A stretch of 64,000 nucleotides of DNA from CANHCC01 sp040381555 (GTDB lineage Bacteria; Bacteroidota; Bacteroidia; J057; RFSG01). The stretch covers positions 5,839-69,838 of the forward strand of contig JBEIHC010000001.1 in assembly GCA_040381555.1 (NCBI GenBank). The letters are read 5' to 3'. A model generated the notes under the pieces. It saw only the letters and a list, made by a program, of their open reading frames with translations, made no database searches and was not told where the DNA came from. Positions 1 through 9,504 of this stretch are shown here, in pieces (positions within the stretch are counted from its first letter, which is position 1; each line of letters begins with the position of its first letter). The translations under genes and the position numbers were made by a program.

Positions 1-2
1 AT

Positions 3-140
3 TTTTATTGTTATCACCAAACGATGTTATCTCCAGAAAATCAGGCCATATATTTTAATGGATTTATGGAATGCATGGGCACAGATATTCGACATATTGA
101 ATGCTTTTCCTTTCATTTTATGTTTGATATATCTGTTTAA
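3..140 (+). CDS. Possible C-terminal end of a gene entering from the left edge (partial)
   Basis: Frame 3 is open from the window edge to a TAA at 138-140 and would encode about 45 residues, ending in FDISV. The stop coincides with the start of a strong hairpin followed by a T-rich run, which is what the end of a transcription unit should look like. The peptide is rich in Phe, His, Cys and Met and resembles no family I know. The other forward frames are also partly open, so this is only the best candidate. It could simply be AT-rich intergenic DNA. Confidence 0.25.
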   Translation, partial: FYCYHQTMLSPENQAIYFNGFMECMGTDIRHIECFSFHFMFDISV

Positions 141-172
141 ATGCTTGTATTTCAAGCATTTAATGCTTTTTT
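137..172 (+). terminator. Rho-independent terminator-like hairpin
   Basis: A perfect 11-bp stem, TTAAATGCTTG (137-147) and CAAGCATTTAA (153-163), encloses a 5-nt loop and is followed by a T-rich stretch at 165-172. The T run follows on the plus strand, so it would terminate a gene entering from the left. It may also insulate the convergent acs gene ending at 181. Confidence 0.5.
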
Positions 173-180
173 AGTAAGCT

Positions 181-2076
181 TTACTTACCTCGAGATTTTT
201 CTAAAATTTCTTCCACTACTGCGGGATCTAGAAGAGTCGAAGTATCTCCTAATTGCTCATATTCACCCTCCGCTATTTTCCTTAATATCCTTCGCATAAT
301 TTTCCCTGAGCGCGTTTTAGGTAAGCCACTAACTAGTATTATCTTGTCAGGCTTGGCTATTTTTCCAATTTTATAGGTTACCGCCTCCTGAATCTCTCCA
401 ATTTGAGTTTCCATACTTTTTTCACTCTGAATTGCTACCACAAAAGCGAAAATTCCCTGACCTTTAATATCATGGGGAAATCCTACCACAGCAGATTCCA
501 TCACATCTGGTGCAGTGTTAATGGCATTCTCAATTTCGGCAGTGCCAAAACGATGCCCTGAAACATTGATAACATCATCTACTCGACCAATAATGCGGTA
601 GTTTCCTTTTTCATCTCTTTTTGCTCCATCACCGGTGAAATAGTATCCGGCATAATTGCTGAAATAAGTTTGTTTACATCTTTCGTGGTCACCATAAGTG
701 GTACGAATCATGGAAGGCCATGGAAATCGAATACAGAGGTAGCCTTCTTGATTATTTTCTTCTATGATATTTCCGGAAGCATCTAATAAGACTGGTTGTA
801 TTCCTGGTAAGGGTAGGGTAGCATGGGTCGGTTTATGTTCCGTTATTCCAGCGAGATTACTAATCATTATTCCTCCTGTTTCGGTTTGCCACCAGGTATC
901 TACGATTGGGCATTTTTCTTTACCAATATGCGTAAAATACCACCGCCAAGCTTCTTCGTTAATGGGTTCCCCAACAGTGCCCAAAGTTTTTAAGGTGTGC
1001 AAACTATAGGACAATACAGGATCTTCCCCCAAAGACATCAAGGATCTTATCGCAGTGGGGGCAGTATAAAATATATTGACTCCATATTTATCAATAATTT
1101 CCCAGAAGCGGGCAGGATGAGGCCAAGTGGGTACTCCTTCAAACATCACACTCGTAATGCCGTTGAGCATGGGGCCATACACTAAATAGGTGTGGCCCGT
1201 TACCCAACCAATATCCGCAGTGCACCAAAAAATGTCTTTTTCCTTGGGTTGAAAAACATTGAGAAAAGAATAGCCTGCATAAACCATATATCCTCCGCAG
1301 GTATGTACTACGCCTTTCGGTTTGCCTGTAGAGCCTGAAGTATACAGGATAAACAATAAGTCTTCCGCATCCATCGGTTCAGCCGGAATAAAGTCTTCAC
1401 CGTCTTGGAGAAAATCATGCATCCAAACATCTCTTCCTTGCTTCATCGGTACATCCCAACCTAAATGCGAAAGGACAATCACTTTTTCAACAAATGGGCA
1501 ATTTTCCAGCGCTTCATCTACAATTCTCTTGACTGCTTGTTGTTTAGCTCCTCTATTTAAGCCATCTGAGGTTAGAATAACTTTAGCTTCTGCGTCTATA
1601 ATTCTATCGGATAGTGATTGAGCTGAAAATCCTGCAAATACAACTGAATGTACTGCCCCAATTCGAGCACAGGCTAATACCGAAAACGCTAGTTCTGGTA
1701 CCATTGGCATATACAGACAGACCCTATCTCCTTTTTGTACACCTGATTTTTTTAAGGCTGATGCAATGCGACATACTCGAGTCAATACTTCTGAATAGGT
1801 GAAGGATTGAGAGGAATCCTTCGGGTCATTGGGTTCCCAAATGATGGCTGTATGATTCCCTTTTTCAGCGATGTGCCTGTCAAGACAATTTTCGGTTATA
1901 TTTAATTTTCCTCCCTTAAACCATTGAATGTCTGGTTCGGAAAAGTTCCATTCTAAAGTTTTTTCCCAAGGTTGAATCCATTGAAAATGAGAGGCTACAT
2001 CCGCCCAAAATGCCTCCGGGTTGTCAATGCTTTGCTGACAGGCACTGGTATATTTTTCTTTATCGGTAATTCTCAT
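181..2076 (-). CDS. acs: Acetyl-CoA synthetase (AMP-forming)
   Basis: This 631-residue cytoplasmic enzyme activates acetate with ATP to acetyl-AMP and then acetyl-CoA, feeding acetate into central metabolism. The N-terminal ACAS region covers about residues 1-60. The AMP-binding P-loop motif YTSGSTGKPKG lies near residue 250, the TWWQTETGG motif near 390, and the C-terminal domain holds the conserved PKTRSGKIMRR lysine near 590. In characterised family members that lysine is the one controlled by acetylation. Length is close to the usual 640-650. The ATG at 2076 gives a normal N-terminus. The gene is monocistronic here, diverging from the gene at 2186. Confidence 0.96.
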   Translation of the reverse strand: MRITDKEKYTSACQQSIDNPEAFWADVASHFQWIQPWEKTLEWNFSEPDIQWFKGGKLNITENCLDRHIAEKGNHTAIIWEPNDPKDSSQSFTYSEVLTRVCRIASALKKSGVQKGDRVCLYMPMVPELAFSVLACARIGAVHSVVFAGFSAQSLSDRIIDAEAKVILTSDGLNRGAKQQAVKRIVDEALENCPFVEKVIVLSHLGWDVPMKQGRDVWMHDFLQDGEDFIPAEPMDAEDLLFILYTSGSTGKPKGVVHTCGGYMVYAGYSFLNVFQPKEKDIFWCTADIGWVTGHTYLVYGPMLNGITSVMFEGVPTWPHPARFWEIIDKYGVNIFYTAPTAIRSLMSLGEDPVLSYSLHTLKTLGTVGEPINEEAWRWYFTHIGKEKCPIVDTWWQTETGGIMISNLAGITEHKPTHATLPLPGIQPVLLDASGNIIEENNQEGYLCIRFPWPSMIRTTYGDHERCKQTYFSNYAGYYFTGDGAKRDEKGNYRIIGRVDDVINVSGHRFGTAEIENAINTAPDVMESAVVGFPHDIKGQGIFAFVVAIQSEKSMETQIGEIQEAVTYKIGKIAKPDKIILVSGLPKTRSGKIMRRILRKIAEGEYEQLGDTSTLLDPAVVEEILEKSRGK

Positions 2077-2172
2077 AGGTTAAAACTAAAGGTTCTATTC
2101 TTAAAAATCAAATTTACCCATTTTAGTTGCTTATAGCAAACCAAAGCTTGCTTCAAACCCCGCCGGATGTCG

Positions 2173-2180
2173 TAAATTTG
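2173..2180 (+). promoter_or_regulatory. Bacteroidota-type -7 box TAAATTTG
   Basis: TAAATTTG matches the phylum consensus TAnnTTTG and ends only 5 nt before the ATG at 2186. A TTG lies 22 nt upstream of the box, in the range expected for a -33 element. If functional, the transcript would be almost leaderless. Confidence 0.4.
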
Positions 2181-2185
2181 TAAGG

Positions 2186-2710
2186 ATGAGTTTCCTGATT
2201 CTTTATTCTCTGATTGGACTTGTTCTTTGCATCGCACTCTTACTACTGTTGCCTGTTGACATCAAAGTTCATACTCTCAAAGGGATTTATGAAATTCGAT
2301 ATGCAAAAATATTCCGTTTGGCATTTTGCTTTCGACCTCAACAGTATGGATTTGATCTGCTCTTTTCCCCTGGGTTCGGTTCCTTTCGATTCCCTGTCAG
2401 ACCGGGAAAGAAAATCCGCACTTTCACCCGGAAGTCAAAGTCTGCTCCCCTTCGGAAATGGCATATTCGTCCTAATTTACCCTCCTTATTTAAACAAGTA
2501 GAGATTAAAGAATTCGAAATAGACCTGGATGCTTCCCTTCCTTGGCTTTCTGTTTGGATGAGCTACCTTTCGGATAGTTTAGCTCGCCTGTTTCAATTAA
2601 AATTAAATTTAAACCAACAGGGACTCTACGATTTGCGTTTCCAAGCAAGGTTAATTCCTTTGAAGTTAATCATCGCTCTTATTCAAAAATCTAGACTCAT
2701 CCGATTTTAA
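2186..2710 (+). CDS. Hypothetical membrane-anchored protein
   Basis: This 174-residue protein is of no family I can name. Residues 1-24 form one hydrophobic segment (SFLILYSLIGLVLCIALLLLL), probably an uncleaved anchor. Next comes a stretch alternating aromatic and polar residues, a very basic patch near residues 72-95 (GKKIRTFTRKSKSAPLRK), and a C-terminal half with the look of a small soluble domain. It lies 16 bp upstream of the next ORF but 70 bp from that gene's preferred start. The ATG is supported by the promoter-like box just before it. The topology resembles small Bacteroidota or Firmicutes proteins with an N-in anchor, but function is unknown. Confidence 0.6.
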   Translation: MSFLILYSLIGLVLCIALLLLLPVDIKVHTLKGIYEIRYAKIFRLAFCFRPQQYGFDLLFSPGFGSFRFPVRPGKKIRTFTRKSKSAPLRKWHIRPNLPSLFKQVEIKEFEIDLDASLPWLSVWMSYLSDSLARLFQLKLNLNQQGLYDLRFQARLIPLKLIIALIQKSRLIRF

Positions 2711-2779
2711 TCTTGATGACTTTTTATGATTATTGAGAATACGCTTAAATTTGATAGGATTATTCTGTATACAACTTAT

Positions 2780-4393
2780 ATGGCAACTGTCTTTTCACTG
2801 ATTTCGAAGTTTAATTTTTTCTTCCTGATTGTATTCCTTTTGGGCTTCACCAATTTAATCTGTAGAGCACAAGGAAATGATTTGGCCATCACCAATAATA
2901 TCTATTTTGATGGAGAGCCTTATCTGATATCTAAACCCAGTGAACCGAATAAGTTGACGATTGCTTGGATGGGTTTTAATTTGCCAGATGGTATTAGAAT
3001 TACCATAAGAAGCCGAACGAGTACGGATGGCGGACTTTCTTGGTCGGCACCCGTATCATTACCGCATTTAGACCCTGCCTATGGCTCAGCTGACCCAACC
3101 ATGGCCTATGGTCCGGATGGTACTTTGTATTTGGTCTATATTGACTACAAGAAAAACCCAGATGCCGGTAAAATTGTACTCTGTAAATCTACTGATAGTG
3201 GTCTTACTTGGAGTGGTCCAACTCCAGTGATGGATATGACCGAAGATTTTCCTGAACGACCCATCGATAGACCTTGGCTGATTGCGGATGATACAAATGG
3301 GCCTACTAGTGGCAACTTATATTTAACTTCTAAGCCTGCGCCGTGGATTCCTGCCCCGAATAGATCGTATCATAAAAGATCGACAGATGGAGGATTGACC
3401 TGGTCCGGGTTGAGGTTTGTGGATACTACGAATTATTTAATTGGCAATTTAATTCAGCAACCTATGGCCAGCCCTATGGTATATGCTGATGGGAAATACG
3501 CTATGCTCTATCCTTCTTATGTTCCTGCTCAGAATATTTATGGAGTCTTTTATCAGGCATTATCCGCAGATGGAGGCCAATCTTTTCAATATAATACGGC
3601 ACTCGTGAATTTCCAGGGGGTGCAGGATACTAATTATAAATTAGTTTATCATGGCATGGCTCATCCAACCGATCCGAATCAGGCAGTGCTTGTCGGCACC
3701 AGCAATGCCAATGGGGATCCGGATATCCTACTGAGCCGTACAACGGATCAAGGTGCAACTTGGGGCCCTTATGTCCGAGTGAATCAAGATGGCCTCGCAA
3801 ATGGGAAAGCCCAAGATATGGTTTGGGCCGCCTATAATGAGCAGGGGCATGTAGCTGTTGTATGGCGCGATCGGAGAAATGATTCAGGCTCAGGCTTTTT
3901 TGTTTCCAGTGAAATTTATGGCGCAGTTTCCAAAGATGGAGGGGTGACTTTTCAACCTGATTTTCCGCTCACTTCTGTGCCTGCCGCATTTGATTCTATC
4001 CTGCTTGAAAGTGGGAATGATATTTTAGGAGTTGAATTTTGTGGGGATACAGTATATGCCGCTTGGGGAGATGTTCGTACAGGTAAACTCAATATTTATT
4101 TTTCCCGAAAAGTTCTAGATGGAAGCACCGCTCAGGTTCAAGTCTTGACAGAAGACTATTATCCTCCAATAAGCATGCACCCTAATCCGGTTTCAACGCA
4201 AACAAAAGTATTTTTTGCCCCTGAATATTTGGGCGGCAATTGGCAGATTCATGATGTTCAGGGTACGCTTATGTTCTCTGGGAATATTGAGCAAGAAATT
4301 CAGCTGCTTTCAGTTGAGGGTCTGTCTGCTGGAGCCTATCTTCTTTCAGGAAATAAAGGCAGTTTAAAGTGTACCCTAAGTTTTGTGAAATAA
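2780..4393 (+). CDS. Secreted BNR/sialidase-fold protein with T9SS type A sorting domain
   Basis: The ATG at 2780 puts a clean signal peptide (MATVFSLISKFNFFFLIVFL, ending near RAQ) at the N-terminus; the ORF extends 54 bp further upstream without adding sense. The mature region holds repeated Asp-box/BNR-like motifs such as STDGGLSWS, STDSGLTWS, STDGGLTWS and TTDQGATW, typical of six-bladed sialidase-fold propellers. I see no clear sialidase catalytic set, so an enzymatic role is unproven. The last 75 residues begin ISMHPNPVS and end in a basic tail, matching the T9SS type A C-terminal domain that directs export and surface attachment. A surface hydrolase or binding protein is likely. Confidence 0.82.
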   Translation: MATVFSLISKFNFFFLIVFLLGFTNLICRAQGNDLAITNNIYFDGEPYLISKPSEPNKLTIAWMGFNLPDGIRITIRSRTSTDGGLSWSAPVSLPHLDPAYGSADPTMAYGPDGTLYLVYIDYKKNPDAGKIVLCKSTDSGLTWSGPTPVMDMTEDFPERPIDRPWLIADDTNGPTSGNLYLTSKPAPWIPAPNRSYHKRSTDGGLTWSGLRFVDTTNYLIGNLIQQPMASPMVYADGKYAMLYPSYVPAQNIYGVFYQALSADGGQSFQYNTALVNFQGVQDTNYKLVYHGMAHPTDPNQAVLVGTSNANGDPDILLSRTTDQGATWGPYVRVNQDGLANGKAQDMVWAAYNEQGHVAVVWRDRRNDSGSGFFVSSEIYGAVSKDGGVTFQPDFPLTSVPAAFDSILLESGNDILGVEFCGDTVYAAWGDVRTGKLNIYFSRKVLDGSTAQVQVLTEDYYPPISMHPNPVSTQTKVFFAPEYLGGNWQIHDVQGTLMFSGNIEQEIQLLSVEGLSAGAYLLSGNKGSLKCTLSFVK

Positions 4394-4484
4394 AGGAAGT
4401 GATTTTCTGAGACGCTTTTATCACTGTAACCTAAGTCACTCTATTCCTGAATAATACTTCCGAACTTTGAGGCAAATTGGAAGT

Positions 4485-4796
4485 ATGGAAAAAGCTAAAG
4501 TAAGTTTTCAGGAATTGATACAGGGAGATGTTCCTGTTCTGGTTGATTTTTCAGCAGAATGGTGTGGGCCTTGCAAGATGATGGCACCCATATTAAAAGA
4601 AACATCTGGGAAATTCGGCGACACAGTTCGAATTATCAAAATCGATGTAGATAAAAACCCAGGGCCTTCTGCTGCCTATTCAATCACCGGAGTCCCGACT
4701 TTGATAGTATTTAAAGGCGGGAAAATTCTTTGGCGTAAATCCGGTGTTGTTTCCGCAGGCGAATTAGCCCAAACCCTTCAGCAATTCCTTCCATAA
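4485..4796 (+). CDS. Thioredoxin
   Basis: This 103-residue single-domain thioredoxin has the redox-active WCGPCK motif at residues 26-31 and the cis-proline region GVPTLIVFK. It reduces protein disulfides in the cytoplasm, using electrons from thioredoxin reductase; a trxB gene lies at 21830. The ORF extends 18 bp upstream to a TTG, but the ATG at 4485 gives the usual N-terminus and is preferred. There is no signal peptide. The gene is convergent with the TraB/GumN gene and separated from it by a perfect hairpin. Confidence 0.93.
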   Translation: MEKAKVSFQELIQGDVPVLVDFSAEWCGPCKMMAPILKETSGKFGDTVRIIKIDVDKNPGPSAAYSITGVPTLIVFKGGKILWRKSGVVSAGELAQTLQQFLP

Positions 4797-4797
4797 A

Positions 4798-4822
4798 ATA
4801 ATCGGGTGCTGCACCCGATTAT
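4798..4822. terminator. Bidirectional terminator-like hairpin
   Basis: ATAATCGGGTGC (4798-4809) and GCACCCGATTAT (4811-4822) form an almost loop-free 12-bp inverted repeat between two convergent genes. It contains the stop codon of the minus-strand TraB/GumN gene (4819-4821) and starts 2 nt after the thioredoxin stop. On the minus strand the stem is followed by TTTTA. Confidence 0.6.
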
Positions 4823-5667
4823 CTTGGCTCGACGGTATAGCCTTTGGTACGAAGTTGTTGGATAATGCCGGTTTTTCCGGGTAAATGAAGGGCGCCTACC
4901 GCAATAAATGCTGAGCCCGCATCCTGCAAGGTTAGCGAAATACGCTCACTCATCTTATCGTTACGGGAGTCAATTATTTCCTTCTTAAATAATGGGTCTG
5001 TTTCCCACTGATTGGCTAATGCGGCCAATTCATTGAGGTTTCCCTTTAGATAAGCTTGCATTAATCCCTCCTCTTCTTGCCCACTTTCTTGGGTATTCGC
5101 CTGTAAGAGTTCTACCAACATATTGGATTGGGCCTGTAAAGACAGGGTATTAATAGCTGCTATTTGTTCTTCCAAAGATTCTAGCCCCAATACAGAAACC
5201 TTCCATTCTTGGGCCTTTTCTGCTAACCATAAATCTAACGCTTGGGGCATATCCTTTGACATTTGCTTTTCTTGTATCATGGCCATCAGAAAGAATGGTT
5301 TCAGTTGATTAGCCATAGTCCAAGGTAAATGAAGGGAATCACTTGTCCATTTTTCCACTAATTTTTTTTCTTCGGGTTTCAACAGAACTTCCAAAGTAGA
5401 ATCTTTGGGTGCAGACATTAATTCCATCATTTTGCTGGGGTCCGGTGTCTCCGTTGGGTTCAATTCCAAAATCAAGCGTTTACTCTGAATAAGTTTTTCT
5501 TGCCAGCCCTCTGGCAACTGAAAAACTCGAGAGTCCCGAACATGCATCGTTCCATAAATCCATGCTGATTCTTTCAGCCCATTGCCTCGGATTTCCCAAA
5601 GTAAACTTTGTGCCTGTAAAGCAACGCTGCTCGCCAGAACTACTGATAGAAAATAAAGGATAGGCAT
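4819..5667 (-). CDS. TraB/GumN family protein
   Basis: This 282-residue secreted protein has a signal peptide (MPILYFLSVVLASSVALQAQ). The family-typical start LLWEIRGNGLKESAWIYGTMHV contains the conserved GT.H motif. Near the C-terminus AFIAVGALHLPGKTGIIQQLRTKGYTV matches the second conserved GxxH motif. TraB/GumN relatives, including Tiki and PrgY, are thought to be metal-dependent proteases or pheromone-binding proteins; the role in Bacteroidota is not established. Both conserved motif histidines are present, so activity is possible. It is transcribed alone, with about 130 bp separating it from the gene upstream. Confidence 0.88.
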   Translation of the reverse strand: MPILYFLSVVLASSVALQAQSLLWEIRGNGLKESAWIYGTMHVRDSRVFQLPEGWQEKLIQSKRLILELNPTETPDPSKMMELMSAPKDSTLEVLLKPEEKKLVEKWTSDSLHLPWTMANQLKPFFLMAMIQEKQMSKDMPQALDLWLAEKAQEWKVSVLGLESLEEQIAAINTLSLQAQSNMLVELLQANTQESGQEEEGLMQAYLKGNLNELAALANQWETDPLFKKEIIDSRNDKMSERISLTLQDAGSAFIAVGALHLPGKTGIIQQLRTKGYTVEPR

Positions 5668-5797
5668 AGTCTAATTCATGAACTAAAAGATTCACTAATA
5701 CGCATACAGCGATTGAAAGATACAGGACCAAGGAGGTGCTATGCTTTCAAACTGTTTTCCTGAGTTGAGTTTATCTTTTTAAACTTCTACCAAACAG

Positions 5798-7630
5798 CTA
5801 GGGAGTAACAATGAATTTCCGATTGGCAAGGTTGCTTCCAGACTCATCTTTTATCTGCAAGAAATACACTCCTGCGGGTATAGAGTCCGTCCGAATACTC
5901 AATTCTATTTTTCCTGCTCTGGTATAATCGCGTGCTATCGTGCGAATTAATTTTCCTTGTCCATCCAATAGAAGAATCTCTAATAATTTTCCTTCCGCAA
6001 GTTCAAAGCGCACACTAATGCGTTCTTGTGCTGGTACGGGAAATAGGCTCAGCTCTTGCATGGGATTCATTTCTGAATCAGTACCCGCAATAAACTGCCC
6101 AACTCTAATTTTGGATATCCAGGTCATGTTCCGCGCGTTGGGACTGCTGTAACTACCCGCATACCAGACAGAACCTGGCTCTCCGGGTTGTGCTACACAG
6201 CCTGTATAATCGCCCCATCTTTCGGAGGTACCAGAAAGTACATTCAAAATACCTCCTCCACTTTTGACCAAACTACGGGCAGAAATCAAGCCGTCGTTGT
6301 CTAGGTAAAATGCACTATGGCCCGCATTTGTCGTATTGGATGAATGCAAACAACCTACTACTACTGCATAGGGTTGAAGTGGGTCTGCCAAATGTCCAAT
6401 GGACCCGTAGGCTAAATCCAAGGTGTCCATTAAAATAGTTCCTGTTGCTACTCTCGTGCCTGAGAAGTTGGTCACCCTTCCATAATATACCATAGGCCTT
6501 TGAGTGGCCTGATCGACTGAATTCAATACAAAATGCAAAGCATCATTTTCTAAAATAGCTGCTTGTACGCGTGAGTCATTTGTAATCAGCGTATGATTGT
6601 TTTTCTGTTTGGCTTCTAAGGGCTCATAATAATTTAAACCCATTTGGATAGAAGTAGCTTGCAAGGTAGCCGTTCCGGATGCTAGGGTATTGGTGATTTC
6701 TAACACATAAATGGAATCAGTTCCTGCAGTACTGAAAGGGTTGGAGTTCAGGAAATACATATTCGGCCCATATAAGGTAACTCCTCCACAAACAGGGGTA
6801 GTATTAAATAAAGTATCACCTGCCCATTTGAGGTCATAATAGTAATCACTTGTCAGAGCCTGACCGGAATACCCATTGTTTTTATCAATTTGCCAAATGG
6901 TGGATTCTGTATATCCTGAATTATTGGCAGAACCATTGGTAAAAGTATTATATGTCAAGAAAAGCTCCTGCTGATTAAGCCCTATTGCCGGATAATCTGA
7001 CCAAGTGGAATTATTTAATGGATTGCCATTTAGTAAATAAAAATTCCAGTCTCCTTCCGGATTATTGGTTTGGGAGAAGGCAATAATTATTTGAGAGGTG
7101 GAATCTAGGAAGCCATTCAGGAAAGTTACTATGAAGCGGTCAGCCTGAGGGTCATAAATGGCACGGGGGTCAAAAGTATAGCCCAGTACACCGAGTGTAT
7201 CGGCAAAATTAGATAAGCTGCTAGAGAAAAGTACCGCACCGCTCGTATCATAAACGGTCATATTGGTATTGACTACAGAAATGATTTTCCCATTTGCGCC
7301 TACAGCAAGATGATTATCATTGGGTGCAGAAAACTGATATCCCTGCCCAACAAAGGATTTTACCACCACTGGTACATCGGAGGTTTGAGCTGATTGAAAA
7401 GTAGTTTCTGCATTGCTCTGATTAGGAATATTTTGTTGGTTTAGGCGAGGAGATTTTCTCATAGGGGCCGGGGCTTCCCGCACCAAAGCTGGTTCCATGC
7501 CTTCCCGAATGTGCAGAATCGAAAGGGCTGCTTTCAGTGGAATAGGGGAGGGAGCGTGTTTCTTATAGGTCAACTGAGCCTGCACCCAGCAGAGGGAAAA
7601 TAGAAGGATTGAAAGTATCAACTGTTTCAT
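5798..7630 (-). CDS. Large secreted protein with T9SS type A sorting domain
   Basis: This 610-residue protein starts with a signal peptide (MKQLILSILLFSLCWVQAQ) and ends with a type A T9SS domain beginning LSLFPVPAQERISVRF and containing IPAGVYFLQI. A low-complexity Pro/Arg/Gln linker follows the signal. The central part is rich in Asn, Thr, Ser, Gly and aromatic residues, with phrases such as NDNHLAVGANGKI and YDPQADRFIVTFLNG that suggest a beta-propeller-like repeat. No catalytic motif was recognised. It is probably exported across the outer membrane and anchored on the surface or released. It precedes no obvious partner; the downstream neighbour is TraB/GumN. Confidence 0.8.
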   Translation of the reverse strand: MKQLILSILLFSLCWVQAQLTYKKHAPSPIPLKAALSILHIREGMEPALVREAPAPMRKSPRLNQQNIPNQSNAETTFQSAQTSDVPVVVKSFVGQGYQFSAPNDNHLAVGANGKIISVVNTNMTVYDTSGAVLFSSSLSNFADTLGVLGYTFDPRAIYDPQADRFIVTFLNGFLDSTSQIIIAFSQTNNPEGDWNFYLLNGNPLNNSTWSDYPAIGLNQQELFLTYNTFTNGSANNSGYTESTIWQIDKNNGYSGQALTSDYYYDLKWAGDTLFNTTPVCGGVTLYGPNMYFLNSNPFSTAGTDSIYVLEITNTLASGTATLQATSIQMGLNYYEPLEAKQKNNHTLITNDSRVQAAILENDALHFVLNSVDQATQRPMVYYGRVTNFSGTRVATGTILMDTLDLAYGSIGHLADPLQPYAVVVGCLHSSNTTNAGHSAFYLDNDGLISARSLVKSGGGILNVLSGTSERWGDYTGCVAQPGEPGSVWYAGSYSSPNARNMTWISKIRVGQFIAGTDSEMNPMQELSLFPVPAQERISVRFELAEGKLLEILLLDGQGKLIRTIARDYTRAGKIELSIRTDSIPAGVYFLQIKDESGSNLANRKFIVTP

Positions 7631-7675
7631 AAGACTTAGGATATTCGTGCCTTTGATTATTACTGATCAATAAAT

Positions 7676-9052
7676 TTATTTAGGAACTCCATGACGATCG
7701 AGCAGGTACAGGAGCACAGCGATGGAAGCAGAACCCAATTCTAATTCTCTCTTGTGAACATTCGCAAATATATCGGTATCGGCATGATGATGGTCAAAAT
7801 ATCGTTGAGAATCGGGGACCATTCCAATGAGTAAGGATTTTCCTTTAAATGGAGAAATATCAGCCCCACTTCCTCCCGTTTGCCATAGATGTAAGCCATA
7901 GGGCTCTAGTATATCTCTATAGGATTGAAGGGCCTTCAGGGTATCTCCTCCAGCTTCAATGTGAAAGCCTCGAGGACTAAATCCTCCCCGGTCAGATTCA
8001 ATACAGGCAACATGTTTTTCTTGCATCAGCTCTGCCTGTTCCGCATATTTCAAGGCTCCTTTTAAGCCATTCTCTTCATTCATAAATAGAACGGCCCTTA
8101 TGCTTCTTCGAGGTTTGTATCCACTTGCTGTTAAAATTCTAAGGGCTTCAATTGAATGCGCACATCCTGCTCCATCATCATGCGCTCCTTCGCCTTTGTC
8201 CCAAGCATCGAGGTGACCACCCGCTAAGAGATATTCTTTTGGAAATTCACTTCCCCGAATTTCTCCGATAACATTATAGGAAAGAACATCCGGCAAAGTC
8301 TTGCAATTAGTCTCTAAATGCAAACTTAAATCGGGTTCTATTTTTAATAAATCACTTAAATAATCTGCGTCTTTTGTACTGATGGCAACAGCAGGGATTT
8401 TCGTTTGTTCATTTTTATATACCACACTTCCGGTATGAGGATGATCATCATTGGCCAAAGTCATGGAGCGCACCACGCAAGCAATTGCCCCTTTGGCCGC
8501 TGCCTCGTCAGCCCCATAGGCTCTTTGCCCTACACAGCCTCCATAGGCACCGAAGGTATAAATCAATTTTGGATCCATTGGGCGGTTAAAGAATACGATT
8601 TTACCCTTAACCTTGTCCGCAGGCATTTGGCGAAGCTCCTCAAAATTCTGAACTTCAATGGCTGTAGTAGTAATCCCTCCCGTCGGCGTAGCAACCGAAC
8701 CCCCTAATGAACAAATTGTCAGTTCCTGCCCTCCTGTATGTCGGGTGATGATTTTGGCATATTCCTTTGAGCCTCTTACCCAGCAAGGAACCATTACAGG
8801 CTGTAACCAAACAGAATCAAAGCCTAGGGCGGACATGGTTTGTCTTCCCCATTCTACAGCTGCCGCTGCTCCAGGAGACCCACTCAGTCGTTTAGGGGCA
8901 ATCCGGCATAGTTCTCCCAACATTTCATACGATTTCCCATTTACAAGTGCGGCATCATACAAACTACGAATCATCACGGTATCAGGGAGGGGTGTTTGAG
9001 CATTTGCCCAAAAGAACAATCCAAAGAAAAAAGCAAGTAGGGTAATTTTCAT
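7676..9052 (-). CDS. M28 family zinc aminopeptidase (carboxypeptidase Q-like), secreted
   Basis: This 458-residue exopeptidase has a signal peptide (MKITLLAFFFGLFFWANAQ), a PA-domain-like insert (roughly residues 115-235), and an M28 catalytic domain. The metal-binding pattern is visible as GGHLDAWDKGEGAHDDGAG near residue 280, the catalytic NEENG near 325, CIESDRGG near 350 and FDHHHADTDIF near 420. It should remove residues from peptide ends in the periplasm or outside the cell. Its start overlaps the stop of the DinB-like gene by ATGA (9049-9052), so the two are probably co-transcribed. Confidence 0.92.
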   Translation of the reverse strand: MKITLLAFFFGLFFWANAQTPLPDTVMIRSLYDAALVNGKSYEMLGELCRIAPKRLSGSPGAAAAVEWGRQTMSALGFDSVWLQPVMVPCWVRGSKEYAKIITRHTGGQELTICSLGGSVATPTGGITTTAIEVQNFEELRQMPADKVKGKIVFFNRPMDPKLIYTFGAYGGCVGQRAYGADEAAAKGAIACVVRSMTLANDDHPHTGSVVYKNEQTKIPAVAISTKDADYLSDLLKIEPDLSLHLETNCKTLPDVLSYNVIGEIRGSEFPKEYLLAGGHLDAWDKGEGAHDDGAGCAHSIEALRILTASGYKPRRSIRAVLFMNEENGLKGALKYAEQAELMQEKHVACIESDRGGFSPRGFHIEAGGDTLKALQSYRDILEPYGLHLWQTGGSGADISPFKGKSLLIGMVPDSQRYFDHHHADTDIFANVHKRELELGSASIAVLLYLLDRHGVPK

Positions 9053-9504
9053 ATTTCTATTGTGTATCGAATAAAATCAGTGGAAGGAATTTCCGGTACA
9101 TGGCTTTTCAGCAGCAGAGCCAGTTGACCCCGGTGATAGGTGCCGTGAAAAGCTAGGTGTTGTAAAATGGTTTCTAATTTTTTTTCTTGTAACTCTCCTG
9201 CCAGAGTATGATAGGGAACCATAGAGAGTAAATCCGCTTCGGTAATCAAATCCAGATATTGAAGCCAATCTTTTGAGGTTTCTTCATTGAGTAAAATGGT
9301 TTCCTCGATGGGTAACGCGTTCCAAACATCAATCCGGATAGGCTCTTGTTGCACGCGCATCCACCAGATTTTTTGAGCTAAGGCAATATGACTTGCCAAT
9401 CGAAGAATTGTCTCCTCTTGGATGTTTTCTTTTCGAATGAGCGCAAATATTTTCTGATTGGAATCATGAGTGTATTTCAGCGTTAAATAGTGATGTGCCA
9501 GCAT
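9049..9504 (-). CDS. DinB family protein (putative metal-dependent four-helix protein)
   Basis: This 151-residue protein matches the DinB/YfiT four-helix-bundle fold. An early LAHHYL segment, the helix HIALAQKIWWMRV, and the C-terminal HLAFHGTYHRGQLALLLKS supply the histidines that usually bind a metal. Bacterial members include thiol-dependent transferases and DNA-damage-induced proteins; nothing here fixes the substrate. It is the first gene of a two-gene minus-strand unit with the M28 peptidase, joined by an ATGA overlap. Confidence 0.85.
   Translation of the reverse strand: MLAHHYLTLKYTHDSNQKIFALIRKENIQEETILRLASHIALAQKIWWMRVQQEPIRIDVWNALPIEETILLNEETSKDWLQYLDLITEADLLSMVPYHTLAGELQEKKLETILQHLAFHGTYHRGQLALLLKSHVPEIPSTDFIRYTIEI

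Noticed and set aside
2780..4393. Active sialidase
   Set aside because: Asp-box-like motifs are clear, but I could not identify the arginine triad and the Tyr/Glu pair, so only the fold is called.
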